Source of the DNA: Terrimonas_A sp051954695
GTDB lineage: Bacteria; Bacteroidota; Bacteroidia; Chitinophagales; Chitinophagaceae
Reading direction: 5' to 3'
NCBI GenBank assembly: GCA_051954695.1
Contig: JBQCHL010000011.1
Coordinates: forward strand, 248,001 to 312,000
Length of the DNA: 64,000 nucleotides
Shown: positions 1 through 10,305 of the stretch, piece by piece
Position numbering within the stretch: position 1 is the first letter of the stretch
How the letters are laid out: each line of letters opens with the position of its first letter
Translations under genes and position numbers: made by a program
Notes under the pieces: generated by a model
Databases searched by the model: none
The model's input: only the letters and a program-made list of their open reading frames with translations
Told to the model about the DNA's origin: nothing

Positions 1-47
1 TAAAAAAGCCAGGGCTATTGAAGAGCCGCAACAAAATTAGAAGCGGA

Positions 48-1268
48 TCATTTTTTCATTTCCGGTAATATATCCTCGATATAAAGGAGCCTGGTATGCG
101 GCGTTTTCAGGAATGATTTCGAAGCTTTCTTCAGTTTCATTACAGACAATACCTGGCGGAACGCGAATGCCGGTAATGCAAAAAGTGTTCTAAGGAATTT
201 GGGATCCTTTCCTTTCATCAGCACGATGATCACAAAAGAAAGAATGAATGAAAAGAATACACCTGCCCAGGCAAATGAAAGCCAGGGCCAGATAAAGTAA
301 TCAACCACCATGCAGGCAAAGGATGCGAAGAATACCATGAATAAGGGCGGCCGCAGCAGCACGAATCCAAAATAGATAAGGTTAAAGTTCATCCGTTTCA
401 CACCTTCCATAAATATCTTACTGCTTTCGCGGAAATAGTTGAAATAAGAATGGATCCATCTTGCCCGCTGGTTTTCGAGGGTTTTGCCTGAGCTGATCTT
501 TTCATCGTAAAGAATAGCATCAGGGGCAAATGCAATTCTTTTGGTATTTAATACAAGAGTGGCCTGCAGTTTTTTGTCAAAGCCACCAACAAGTGTTTTG
601 TAAGAGATACTGTCATACAAACCAGATTCGAATGAAATGCCTGATCCCCAGATGGCAGAAGATAATCCCATCCTCATTCTTGCTTCGCGGTCGATAAAGA
701 AGTTGAACATATCGCCGATGGCATCCATTCTTGCGTATAGCGTATCGGTATTTTTGGGTTTAAAATCTGCTTGCACTGCCCTGTATCCTTTTTGAAAATG
801 TTTGTTTACTGTATCAAGGAATTGAGGATGTATCAGGTTGTCCGAATCAAGGATCATGGTTATATCATGTGCGGCAATGAACTGGCGCCGTGCAAAATCA
901 ATTGATTTTACTTTGGCATGAAGAGCAGGAGATGGCTTCAAAATATGCACACGCGGGTCTGTAAATTGCAATCCTTCCGTATTGCAATCGTCGGCCACCA
1001 CGTACACATGGAATTTTCCATAGGTCTGCTTGAGGATCGAATCAACAAGGGGATGTATGAATTCTGTTTCCTGGTGCGCAGTAATGATGATACCGAACTC
1101 ATAATCCTTGTTATTGACGATTGCTTTCCTGTCGAAAGGACGTTTAATCCCCAACAGCCGGACGATGCCATAACCAAGCAGTGAAAGAAACGGGGTAATC
1201 ATGTATATCGCTAACACGGCCTGGATGATCAAAAAGATAACGGCCAGTATATCTAAAAGCAGTTCCAT
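48..1268 (-). CDS. Family 2 glycosyltransferase, membrane-anchored
   Basis: A 406-residue inner-membrane glycosyltransferase of the GT-A fold, expected to use a nucleotide-sugar donor at the cytoplasmic face. Visible: a hydrophobic N-terminal anchor (residues 5-40), the VADD segment at 91-94, the metal-binding DSDN at 141-144, and QRARW at 267-271, which matches the QxxRW motif of processive or cellulose-synthase-like GT2 enzymes. Two or three membrane helices follow (about 298-360). It starts 23 bp after the stop of the neighbouring GT2 gene on the same strand, so the two are probably co-transcribed. The acceptor is not predictable; exopolysaccharide or surface glycan synthesis is an inference. 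Confidence 0.85.
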   Translation of the reverse strand: MELLLDILAVIFLIIQAVLAIYMITPFLSLLGYGIVRLLGIKRPFDRKAIVNNKDYEFGIIITAHQETEFIHPLVDSILKQTYGKFHVYVVADDCNTEGLQFTDPRVHILKPSPALHAKVKSIDFARRQFIAAHDITMILDSDNLIHPQFLDTVNKHFQKGYRAVQADFKPKNTDTLYARMDAIGDMFNFFIDREARMRMGLSSAIWGSGISFESGLYDSISYKTLVGGFDKKLQATLVLNTKRIAFAPDAILYDEKISSGKTLENQRARWIHSYFNYFRESSKIFMEGVKRMNFNLIYFGFVLLRPPLFMVFFASFACMVVDYFIWPWLSFAWAGVFFSFILSFVIIVLMKGKDPKFLRTLFALPAFAFRQVLSVMKLKKASKSFLKTPHTRLLYIEDILPEMKK

Positions 1269-1291
1269 AAAAAACTTTGCAAAGAATAATA

Positions 1292-2491
1292 TTAAGTGGC
1301 TGAACTATAATCTTCCCGTTTTGCCTTTTCCCATAAAACGGATTGATTCCCTTTTAAGAACCGGAAAAAGCCAATATAAAGGGATATGTTGATAAACAGA
1401 AAATAATAAGGTACATAAAAGAAGCTGATCCGTATTTTTTTCTTGTACAGCAACCAGCCGGCGAATGCCATCAGGTAAAAAAGGAGCTGGGCGGCAAGGA
1501 TCAGTTTATAGCCAATCCAGTTGCTTTGATAGACCAGTATAATATTCAATATCAAAACAAGAGGGAGAAATAGAGGGCAAAGCGTCCACCGGAGCACCCG
1601 GTGAGAAATATACTGGAATGAGAGCAGGGGGAACTTAAAGATGTTGAGCAGCGAACGCAACAGCACCATCGACTGGAAAGCGCCTGCGCTGATCCTTGCT
1701 TTTCTTTTCTGTTCTTCTTTAATGGAAGAGGAGGGAGCTTCCAGTGCAAAAGCATCAGGCTCATACACAAGGCGGTAGCCTTTTTCGCAGATCCGTAATG
1801 AGATCACAAAATCGTCAAGCAGGATATTATCTCCGGGATGTTCATACAGGTCCTTTCTTACAGAGAATAATTCACCCGCAGCGCCTACAACGGAATAGAA
1901 ATCGGAATCGAGCTTTTTTAACCAGGACTCATATTTCCAGTAAAGGCCTTCGCCGGTGGAAGTCAGCACATCCACGGATGTGGACAATATCTTTTTTTCG
2001 CCGGCAACGCCTCCCACTTCAGGTGAGCGGTAATGACGCACAATATTTTTGATACTTTCCTTATTAAGCAGGGTATTGGCATCAGAGAAAACGATATAGG
2101 GCGTATTGGCGAAACCAACGACGGCTCTGTGCATTGCGGCAACCTTCCCTTTTCTTTCGGCAGAGTGCAATAAAGTTATTTCCGGAAAACGGGCCACCAG
2201 TGCCGGGGTCTCATCGCTGGAACCGTCGGTAACAAAAATGAGTTTCAGCTTTCCTGCAGGATAATCCAGCTCCAGGCTGTTGTTGATTTTCTTTACAATA
2301 AAATCCTGCTCGTTATAAGCAGCAACTATCAGGGTTACCTCTGGGAGTTCTTCCTGGGTATCAATAGCTTTTGGGGAGAAGATTTTTTTAATAGAAACCA
2401 ATAGCTGTAGGAGCAGACCATATCCTAAATAGCTATAAAAGAGAATAAAAAGACCGATAAAGAATAAGATTTCAAGCCAGATCATGAACAA
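1292..2491 (-). CDS. Family 2 glycosyltransferase, membrane-anchored
   Basis: A 399-residue GT2 enzyme, first gene of a two-gene glycosyltransferase unit. An N-terminal membrane helix (5-35) precedes the catalytic domain with TDGSSDE at 88-94, SDAN at 136-139 (DxD-like), a DD pair at 226-227 and a degenerate QxxRW region (about 261-268, QKRKARI, lacking the Trp). Three C-terminal membrane helices follow. The lost Trp suggests a non-processive or divergent enzyme, but that is inference. The start is at MFMIW or the Met two codons later. It is divergent from the giant PKD protein gene across a 359-bp AT-rich gap. Confidence 0.85.
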   Translation of the reverse strand: MFMIWLEILFFIGLFILFYSYLGYGLLLQLLVSIKKIFSPKAIDTQEELPEVTLIVAAYNEQDFIVKKINNSLELDYPAGKLKLIFVTDGSSDETPALVARFPEITLLHSAERKGKVAAMHRAVVGFANTPYIVFSDANTLLNKESIKNIVRHYRSPEVGGVAGEKKILSTSVDVLTSTGEGLYWKYESWLKKLDSDFYSVVGAAGELFSVRKDLYEHPGDNILLDDFVISLRICEKGYRLVYEPDAFALEAPSSSIKEEQKRKARISAGAFQSMVLLRSLLNIFKFPLLSFQYISHRVLRWTLCPLFLPLVLILNIILVYQSNWIGYKLILAAQLLFYLMAFAGWLLYKKKIRISFFYVPYYFLFINISLYIGFFRFLKGNQSVLWEKAKREDYSSAT

Positions 2492-2850
2492 ATAGAAAAC
2501 AAGATAATCATAATTGGGGCGCTAGGAAGAATTATGCAGCGAATTCTCAGGATTAAATCGGGGCAATTTTTCCACATAATTGTGAATAAAAACCCTTGGT
2601 ATGTTTATTGTGAAAATTCCAAACAGAATTATCTTCATATTATAAATTTTAAAATATTACTTATGAGAAATAATAGTACTTTCTACTCTTAATTCCCTCC
2701 AAATAATACCTTAGTATTTTTCCATACCACATACGGAAATTACTGTGTACTTAAACGGGCATTAATGCCATTTGGGCAAATCTCTTTTTATAATACTTTT
2801 ATTTTCTGTGTGATCCAATTCAATCCAATATCAAAAGTGACAAAAAACCT
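2492..2850. other. AT-rich divergent intergenic region
   Basis: This 359-bp gap between a minus-strand glycosyltransferase and the plus-strand giant PKD gene contains no credible reading frame. It is strongly AT-rich and holds a Bacteroidota-type promoter close to the PKD gene (listed separately) and a small dyad AATACcttaGTATT near 2704-2717. No clear minus-strand -7 box was found. Confidence 0.5.
2771..2801 (+). promoter_or_regulatory. Predicted Bacteroidota sigma-A-type promoter for the PKD protein gene
   Basis: TTTG at 2771-2774 is followed after 19 bp by TACTTTTA at 2794-2801, which matches TAnnTTTG at seven of eight positions. The spacing fits the Bacteroidota -33/-7 arrangement. Transcription would begin near 2808, leaving a leader of about 43 nt before the ATG at 2851. 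Confidence 0.5.
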
Positions 2851-5800
2851 ATGAAACCGTATTGTGCTTTTTACAAAAATGGCAAGGTGTGGTGTTTGCT
2901 GATAGCACTAACTTTCTTTCAACAGTCTTTCTCCCAATCTATTACATATGATACAACTTTCGTAGGTTGGAATGTGCGCGTTACCTACAATCCTACTGCC
3001 GACTCAACTGAAGGTATTGTGTTTATGCCTGGCGTAGGCGAAGTGGGCACTAATGCGAGCCTGTTGCAGCTCTATGGACCCCATTACTGGCTCAAGCATG
3101 GCTGGGATGGCTCAGTCGTTCTTGGCAATGGAGTGCATTACCCGATCCTGATCTCGATTCAGCAGCCGGTGGAGAATTCCCGGCCCTGGGCATTGAAACC
3201 AGTGATCGATGCTATTCTCAAACGATATAAGATCAAACGGAACGCACTTCATTTTACCGCCATCAGCCAGGGCTGTTGGGTGCTGAATGAATTTATCACC
3301 TATATGCCTGCTGCCAATGATTATTCCTACATGAAACTGGTCAGAAGCATGGTGAATGTGCAGGGGATGAACCCCGCAGATACTTATGGAGCTTCTTTGC
3401 CTTTTGCCCAGAAAATGGGCCATTGGGCTGCAAGATTCAAAGGCAGCGAACTGGGATTTGAACAGGTAAATGATACAAGGAATATTAACCGGATCGTTTC
3501 CAACATGAATGATAGCCTTGCAGAATCCGGCAATCTCATCTGGACTGATTTCGGTAGTGGTGGACACAGCAACTTCAACGATTTTTATAATCCTGCGCAA
3601 AAAAACTGGACCCTCTCCAATCCTAATGTTCGTGCATCAAAAAATTCAGTAGCCACTATTCCTATCGAAGGTGGGCAGAATATATGGCAATGGATGCTCA
3701 GGCAGGGTGATACCACACTGTCTACCGATGCTGAAAATCCTCCTCCTAATAAGGCTCCTGTTGCAAATGCCGGCGCTGATCAGGCTATAACACTTCCTGT
3801 ATCGAGCATCAGGCTTGATGCATCTGGTTCAACTGATCCTGATGGCAGCATTGCATCGTATACATGGACCAAGATCAGCGGACCTTCTTCCTTCTCAATC
3901 CTGAACCCTTCGCAATCGGCTACTCTTGTAGAATCATTATTGCAGGGTGTATACAAGTTTGAATTAAAAGTTGTGGACAACGGCGGCCTGTCCGATCTCG
4001 ATACCGTCACCATTACTGTAAATGCTGCGCCAAATGCACCGCCTGTAGCCAATGCAGGAGCAGACCAGGAGATCACGCTTCCTGTGAACCAGGTCACCCT
4101 GAATGGCAGTGGCACCGATCCCGATGATGCTGTGCTGACCTATCAGTGGACAAAGATCAGCGGCCCAACCCAGTTTAACATTCTTACACCCGCCCAGGCT
4201 GTAACGGCAGTGGAGAATCTTGTTGCCGGAAAATATGAGTTTGAATTGGCTGTTACCGACAGCAAAAATATTACGACCAAAGATACTGTGACCGTTACAG
4301 TGATAGGGTCTGAGCCGGAAAATGCGCCGCCAGTAGCGAATGCAGGAGCAGACCAGGAGATCACGCTTCCTGTGAACCAGGTCACCCTGAATGGCAGTGG
4401 CACCGATCCTGACGATACTGTGCTGACCTATCAGTGGACAAAGATCAGCGGCCCAACCCAGTTTAATATTCTTACACCAGCTCAGGCTGTAACGGCAGTG
4501 GAAAATCTTGTTGCCGGAAAATATGAGTTTGAATTGGCTGTTACCGACAGTAAAAACATTACTACTAAAGATACCGTAACCGTTACAGTAATAGAAGCTG
4601 CGCCAGCCAATGAGCCCCCTGTAGCTGATGCGGGAGCAGATCAGCAGATCACACTTCCTGTGAACCAGGTTACACTCGCCGGCAGCGGCACTGATCGTGA
4701 TGATGCTGTGCTGACCTATCAGTGGACAAAGATCAGCGGCCCAACCCAGTTTAATATTCTTACACCAGCCCAGGCTGTAACAGTAGTAGAGAATCTTGTT
4801 GCAGGAACATACGAATTTGAACTGGCTGTTACGGACGGCAAAAATGTTACGGCTAAGGATACGGTGACCGTTACAGTGATAGAAGCTGCACCGGAAAATG
4901 TCCCCCCAGTGGCCAATGCAGGAGCAGACCAGGAGATCACTCTTCCTGTGAATCTCGTTACGCTGACCGGCAATGGTACAGATCCTGATGATGCAGAACT
5001 GACTTATAAATGGACAAAGATCAGCGGCCCTGCGCAATACAATATTCTTACTCCTACATTGGCTGCAACCGACGTGGAAGATCTTGTTGCAGGCGTATAT
5101 GAATTTGAGCTGGCAGTTACCGACAGCAAAAACGTTACAACCAGGGATACGGTGACCGTTACAGTACTCGAAGCCCAAACTGTAAATGAACCGCCTGTGG
5201 CTGATGCCGGAGCAGATCAGCAGATCACCCTTCCGGTAGATTCTGTTACCCTGGCAGGTGGCGGTACTGACCCCGATGATGCTGTGCTCACGTATCAATG
5301 GACGAAGATCAGTGGTCCTACCCAATACAATATTCTTACTCCTACGCTTGATGTAACCGTAGTTAATAATCTTGTTGAAGGGGTATATAAGTTTGAACTG
5401 GCAGTTACCGACAGTAAAAACGTTACAACCAGGGATACGGTGACTATTACAGTAACAGTGTCCGGACCTGCGAATGAGCCACCTGTAGCCAACGCAGGGG
5501 CAGATCAGCAGATCCACCTTCCTGTAAATGTTATTACACTGACAGGCAGCGGCACAGATCCTGATGATGCAGTGCTGACCTATCAGTGGACGAAGATCAG
5601 CGGTCCTGAACAGTATAATATTCTTACTCCCACGCTTGATGTAACCGTAGTGGATAATCTAGTTGCCGGAGTATATGAGTTTGAACTGGCAGTTACTGAC
5701 GGCAAAAACGTTACTACTAAAGATACTGTGACCATTACAGTGATGGAAGCAGCGAACATACCTCCGTCTGCCAACGCCGGAACGGATCAGCAGATCACTC

Positions 5801-8800
5801 TGCCGAATAATTTTGTTACCCTTACAGGTAGCGGCACAGATCCGGATGATCTGTCACTTACTTACCAGTGGACGAAGATCAGCGGCCCCGCGCAATACAA
5901 TATTGTATCTCCTGCATTGCCGGTAACTGTGATAAATAACCTGGCGCAGGGAACTTATGAATTTGAATTACTGGTAACAGATAGTAAGAACGGAACGGGC
6001 AGGGATACCGTGCGTATAACGGTCAATCCTGCACCTGCAAATGGTTGTATTGCAAAAGCCGGAGCAGATCAGATCATTCCGCGCGGACAATCATTCGCAG
6101 TGCTTGATGGCTCTGCATCCGTTGGATCTACCTATAAATGGAGACGCATTACGCCGGTAGACTTCAGTTTTAAAGCTAATGTAAAACGAAGCGACAGTCC
6201 CAAGGCTGATGTACTGATCCTGCCTTATGCGAATGGCGGATATGATTTTGAACTGTTAGTGACAGGCCCTGGTTGTATAAGTAAGGACACAGTGAATGTC
6301 AGGGTTGATTATGGAGAAGCTCCTCCGCAATCCACAGATGGACCTGCAGGCTGGCACTATGCTACCGCTGCAGATGTGAGCTCTATTCCCACAGCTCGTA
6401 TCGGTGATGTGATCATCAATGGTGCCCGTTCCAACGCTATTGAAAGTGGTAAGTTCTCCAGTATCTATATTTATCCTACCAGCTCTTTTAAACTCGGACC
6501 TGGAAGGAAAATACTTATCAAAGCGGGCAAGTATGCAAGCATAAACCTGAATTTTGGAGAAGGTGAAGTAGTTGGTTCCGGGTCAAACCCGATCATTATC
6601 ACCAATTATGGAGGACAGGTTGAAGCCCAGAACCTTACTGTTACTAATGCTGTGAATGCAAAGATCACCGGTAAATATGTGCCTGGTGTATCGGGTGATG
6701 TTAATTATAAAGGTCATGCTGAAGGTGATTATGCTTTCAGTCGCGGCACCTATGGCATTTACTGTAATAATAACTGGAGTTCATTGGCCTCTGTTGGTCT
6801 TAAGATCAATGGACAAAGCACAGACAGCCTGGAAGTGGAATACCTGGAGATCGGCAATGGTAATTTTGCCGGGGTTCAGATCAAACAGGATGAAGGCACC
6901 AACGATTATGACGGGTTCTATATTCATGATCTTTATATCCATGATATCCATGGTGAAGGCATGTACCTGGGAAGCACCAGTTCAGGACAACGGCATAAAT
7001 TGAATGGCTGGCTGATTCAGAATGTCCGCATCGTTAATGCAGGTAATGAGATATTCCAGATGGGTAATATCGGTGCCAATACCCGCATCAGGAATAATGT
7101 CTTCATCAATTCTGCTACCAACTGGAAGAGCCCTTTCAATCTTTACCAGGATAATGGTATCCAACTCTCTTTCAATAATGGTAATTGTGAATTCCGGAAT
7201 AATATCCTGCTTGGCGGGGGTACGCAAACATTCAATGCTTATTCAGGACTTCGCCCCGACCTGCCATACAATGGAGATAGCCTTTATATCAATAATAACC
7301 TGATCAAGTATGCACGTGGATTCATCGGTGGTTATTGGGGTAGCGGCACTACGCCGATCAATGGTCTTGTGGTTAAACTCGACAGCAACTATTTCGGCGG
7401 TTTCCAGTTTGCAGGTAATGAAGTATATAATAATACATATGCAGTTAATACAGGCGTATTATTGAGAACTGTTACCAACGGAACACGCTATTATCTCCGC
7501 AATACAGTTTCTGATGGTTCCAAACCGCTGACCATAACCGGTGGAAATATCGATTCGTCGAAAACTGTTATCCGCAATATCAATAATCCCCAGTTTGTTA
7601 ATAGCGGCTGGCCGGCTGATTTCAACTGGAATAAATTATACGAATGGTCTGATTTCATTTTTGCTACCTGGGGAGATGAAAATGTGTCCACTACCAATAA
7701 TGTGAAGTGGAAAACACCGGTGTATTTCAACCAGGGCGACTATGTATTATTCCTGAGTAAAGTGTATAAAAGCAAAATTGGCAGCAATCACGGGCATATG
7801 CCTCATGGAGTGACTGATGAGTACTGGGAATTGCAAACATGGAGTGATAAAGGAGTTATCCGACCTTATCCGCCGGATGATTACCGCCTCATAGATGGCG
7901 ATGAATACAAGAAAAGAGATATCGGTTTAACAAATTCAACCGCTGCTTTACCTAACCAACCACCCGCAGTGAGCGCTGGTCAGGATATCACGATCACCCT
8001 GCCGGTATCTTCTGCTACACTGGTAGGCAACGCTTCCGATCCAGATGGCACGATTATCAGCTATGCATGGAAAAAGATCACCGGACCTACGGCCTTTACG
8101 ATCCAGGCTCCGGCCCAGGCTCAAACCGGTATCAGCAATCTTGTAGAAGGCGCTTACACATTTGAACTCACCGTTACTGATAACAAAGGAGCTATAGCCA
8201 GGGATACAGTGAAAGTAACTGTAAGGCCTGCTGTAACATCCAACCAGCCACCGATCGCTGTGGCCGGTCCAAACAAAGTGATCACATTGCCTGTGAATAC
8301 GGTCACTTTAAATGGCAGCGGTACAGATGCGGAAAACTCAACTCTTAGTTTTCAGTGGTCATTCTTATCCGGCCCCGCACAATACAATATCGTTAGCCCT
8401 GCCCAGAATGAAACTGTTGTAAATAACCTTGTGGAAGGCTCATATAGATTTGTATTGCAGGTAAAAGATGCACAGGGCTTGTCAGGAAAGGATACAGTGA
8501 CTGTAACTGTAAATGCCGCTTCAGCTGGTAATCAGCCGCCGGTGGCTTATACAGGAGCCAATAGAAGCATTACACTTCCTGTAAACAACGTGACTGTAAA
8601 TGGGAGCGGAAGTTATGATGCTGATGGCAGCATAGCAACTTATCAATGGATAAAGATCGAAGGCCCTGCGCAATACACGATCGTATCGGCTGGTCAGATG
8701 GAAACAGCCATTAATAATCTCGTTCAGGGAATCTACAGGTTTGAACTTACTGTAACTGATAATAATGGTGCAACCGGTAAGGATACGATGACGATAACAG

Positions 8801-10224
8801 TAAATGCGGCGCCTCCGCCCAACGAATACCCGGTTGCCATTGCAGGCACTGACAGAACGGTCACTTTGCCGGTTAATACCGTAACAATAAATGGGAGTGG
8901 AAGCTTTGATCCTGATGGCACAGTTATAGCTTATCAATGGACAAAGATCAGCGGCCCTGCGTCTTTTGTAATTGCTTCCTCTAGTCAGGCACAAACATCG
9001 GTGAATGGCCTGGTCCAGGGTGTGTATCAATTTGAACTTCTGGTAACGGATAACCAGGGAGCCAAATCGAAGGACACGGTTTCCATTACAGTTTTAGCGC
9101 CCAATAAGCCACCTGTAGCCAATGCCGGTAATAATGTAACTATCACACTGCCTACGTCCTCTCTTACGATCAATGGCAGTAGCAGTTATGACCCTGATGG
9201 CACTATTGTGGCTTACCGGTGGACCAAGATCGCTGGCCCGGCACAATATTCAATCAGCACTCCGGCACAAAAGCAAACCCAGGTTGGCAATCTTGTGCAG
9301 GGAGTGTATAAGTTTGAATTAATAGTAACGGACAACCAGGGAGCTCTTGGAAAAGATACTGTGACTGTAACAGTTAATCCAGGCGTGAATCAGTTACCAG
9401 TGGCCAATGCCGGAAGCAATGTGGTGATCACTTTACCGGTCAACAGTGTTATAGCAAACGGCAGTGGTAGTTATGACCCTGATGGATCTATAAGCACGTA
9501 TGTGTGGACCAAGGTGTCAGGTCCTTCACAGTTTACCATTGCAGCGCCAACGCAGAAGCAAACAGGGATAAATAACCTGGTTGCAGGTATATATAAATTT
9601 GAGTTGAAAGTGACTGATAATCGGGGAGGGATCGGTAAGGATACACTGACTGTGACCGTAAAATCTGCTGCTACAGGAGAACCTAACCAACTTCCTTTCG
9701 CAGATGCAGGTAGTTCACAAACGATAACTTATCCTGTTGATAAAGTGGTGTTGGATGGTAGTGCGAGCTATGATCCTGATGGCACTATTGCTACCTATAA
9801 CTGGTCGATGGTATCCGGTCCTGCTCAGGCTGTTTTACTGGCTTCTAATACCAAGAAAACAGAAGCAACGCAACTCGTTCCCGGGGAATACAAATTCAAA
9901 CTGACAATAACGGACAATCGTGGAGGTAAAAGCGAGGCTACTGTTATTATAATAGTGTTGCCGGAAGAATCCGTTGCCAAATTGTATCCCAATCCTGCAA
10001 GCAATGTTGTGAATGTTGTGATCGAGTCAAATACCCAGCACAACAATACAACTCTCAGGATATTCGACTCCTTTGGGAAACTGGTTTACCAGGAACAGTT
10101 TGTAAGGGATGTTCAGAAAATGGTGCATCCGATCGATATCAGTAAGCTCGCCAATGGAGCATACTTCATCAATATCGCAGTTGATATCAATCATACAAAG
10201 ACCCTGCAGTTCATTAAACAATAA
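2851..10224 (+). CDS. Giant multi-PKD secreted protein with esterase-like and beta-helix domains, T9SS-exported
   Basis: A 2457-residue exported protein. A signal peptide ends near residue 29 (hydrophobic LLIALTFF, then SFSQ). Residues about 35-290 look like an alpha/beta-hydrolase or esterase domain, with a nucleophile-elbow-like AISQG and a late GGHSNFND His segment. Nine PKD-type repeats follow (about 300-1153), most opening with PPVANAGADQ and containing YQWTKISGP; the ninth is divergent. Residues about 1164-1600 look like a right-handed parallel beta-helix rich in Asn and short repeats, as in polysaccharide lyases. Residues about 1619-1667 resemble a CBM5/12-like module (YFNQGDYV...YWELQTW). 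Seven more PKD repeats (about 1702-2369) precede a type A T9SS tail starting KLYPNPASN (2376). It is probably a surface or secreted polysaccharide-acting protein. The enzymatic roles are inferred from fold appearance only. Confidence 0.88.
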   Translation: MKPYCAFYKNGKVWCLLIALTFFQQSFSQSITYDTTFVGWNVRVTYNPTADSTEGIVFMPGVGEVGTNASLLQLYGPHYWLKHGWDGSVVLGNGVHYPILISIQQPVENSRPWALKPVIDAILKRYKIKRNALHFTAISQGCWVLNEFITYMPAANDYSYMKLVRSMVNVQGMNPADTYGASLPFAQKMGHWAARFKGSELGFEQVNDTRNINRIVSNMNDSLAESGNLIWTDFGSGGHSNFNDFYNPAQKNWTLSNPNVRASKNSVATIPIEGGQNIWQWMLRQGDTTLSTDAENPPPNKAPVANAGADQAITLPVSSIRLDASGSTDPDGSIASYTWTKISGPSSFSILNPSQSATLVESLLQGVYKFELKVVDNGGLSDLDTVTITVNAAPNAPPVANAGADQEITLPVNQVTLNGSGTDPDDAVLTYQWTKISGPTQFNILTPAQAVTAVENLVAGKYEFELAVTDSKNITTKDTVTVTVIGSEPENAPPVANAGADQEITLPVNQVTLNGSGTDPDDTVLTYQWTKISGPTQFNILTPAQAVTAVENLVAGKYEFELAVTDSKNITTKDTVTVTVIEAAPANEPPVADAGADQQITLPVNQVTLAGSGTDRDDAVLTYQWTKISGPTQFNILTPAQAVTVVENLVAGTYEFELAVTDGKNVTAKDTVTVTVIEAAPENVPPVANAGADQEITLPVNLVTLTGNGTDPDDAELTYKWTKISGPAQYNILTPTLAATDVEDLVAGVYEFELAVTDSKNVTTRDTVTVTVLEAQTVNEPPVADAGADQQITLPVDSVTLAGGGTDPDDAVLTYQWTKISGPTQYNILTPTLDVTVVNNLVEGVYKFELAVTDSKNVTTRDTVTITVTVSGPANEPPVANAGADQQIHLPVNVITLTGSGTDPDDAVLTYQWTKISGPEQYNILTPTLDVTVVDNLVAGVYEFELAVTDGKNVTTKDTVTITVMEAANIPPSANAGTDQQITLPNNFVTLTGSGTDPDDLSLTYQWTKISGPAQYNIVSPALPVTVINNLAQGTYEFELLVTDSKNGTGRDTVRITVNPAPANGCIAKAGADQIIPRGQSFAVLDGSASVGSTYKWRRITPVDFSFKANVKRSDSPKADVLILPYANGGYDFELLVTGPGCISKDTVNVRVDYGEAPPQSTDGPAGWHYATAADVSSIPTARIGDVIINGARSNAIESGKFSSIYIYPTSSFKLGPGRKILIKAGKYASINLNFGEGEVVGSGSNPIIITNYGGQVEAQNLTVTNAVNAKITGKYVPGVSGDVNYKGHAEGDYAFSRGTYGIYCNNNWSSLASVGLKINGQSTDSLEVEYLEIGNGNFAGVQIKQDEGTNDYDGFYIHDLYIHDIHGEGMYLGSTSSGQRHKLNGWLIQNVRIVNAGNEIFQMGNIGANTRIRNNVFINSATNWKSPFNLYQDNGIQLSFNNGNCEFRNNILLGGGTQTFNAYSGLRPDLPYNGDSLYINNNLIKYARGFIGGYWGSGTTPINGLVVKLDSNYFGGFQFAGNEVYNNTYAVNTGVLLRTVTNGTRYYLRNTVSDGSKPLTITGGNIDSSKTVIRNINNPQFVNSGWPADFNWNKLYEWSDFIFATWGDENVSTTNNVKWKTPVYFNQGDYVLFLSKVYKSKIGSNHGHMPHGVTDEYWELQTWSDKGVIRPYPPDDYRLIDGDEYKKRDIGLTNSTAALPNQPPAVSAGQDITITLPVSSATLVGNASDPDGTIISYAWKKITGPTAFTIQAPAQAQTGISNLVEGAYTFELTVTDNKGAIARDTVKVTVRPAVTSNQPPIAVAGPNKVITLPVNTVTLNGSGTDAENSTLSFQWSFLSGPAQYNIVSPAQNETVVNNLVEGSYRFVLQVKDAQGLSGKDTVTVTVNAASAGNQPPVAYTGANRSITLPVNNVTVNGSGSYDADGSIATYQWIKIEGPAQYTIVSAGQMETAINNLVQGIYRFELTVTDNNGATGKDTMTITVNAAPPPNEYPVAIAGTDRTVTLPVNTVTINGSGSFDPDGTVIAYQWTKISGPASFVIASSSQAQTSVNGLVQGVYQFELLVTDNQGAKSKDTVSITVLAPNKPPVANAGNNVTITLPTSSLTINGSSSYDPDGTIVAYRWTKIAGPAQYSISTPAQKQTQVGNLVQGVYKFELIVTDNQGALGKDTVTVTVNPGVNQLPVANAGSNVVITLPVNSVIANGSGSYDPDGSISTYVWTKVSGPSQFTIAAPTQKQTGINNLVAGIYKFELKVTDNRGGIGKDTLTVTVKSAATGEPNQLPFADAGSSQTITYPVDKVVLDGSASYDPDGTIATYNWSMVSGPAQAVLLASNTKKTEATQLVPGEYKFKLTITDNRGGKSEATVIIIVLPEESVAKLYPNPASNVVNVVIESNTQHNNTTLRIFDSFGKLVYQEQFVRDVQKMVHPIDISKLANGAYFINIAVDINHTKTLQFIKQ
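4051..5755 (+). repeat. Tandem PKD-coding repeat, 282-288 bp period
   Basis: The DNA coding PKD repeats 2-8 consists of head-to-tail units of about 94-96 codons. Units 2 and 3 (starting at 4051 and 4339, exactly 288 bp apart) are almost identical at nucleotide level over long stretches, including silent positions. Later units diverge more. This points to recent unequal recombination inside the gene. Confidence 0.8.
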
Positions 10225-10241
10225 AACATATTGACGAACTA

Positions 10242-10285
10242 AATAAATAAAGCCATTTGCTGCTAAGCAAATGGCTTTATTTATT
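10242..10285. terminator. Bidirectional intrinsic terminator
   Basis: A perfect 19-bp stem (10242-10260 with 10267-10285, core GCCATTTGC/GCAAATGGC) and 6-nt loop. The flanking arms are A-rich on one side and T-rich on the other, so it can end transcription from both convergent genes, whose stop codons lie at 10224 and 10306. Confidence 0.85.
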
Positions 10286-10305
10286 AGTTTATTTTTAGAG
10301 AACGC

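Noticed and set aside
3964..5517. A 517-codon open frame on the minus strand
   Set aside because: It is antisense to the PKD repeats, is rich in Cys, Arg, His and Tyr, and repeats with the same period as the sense frame. It is a shadow of the repeat array.
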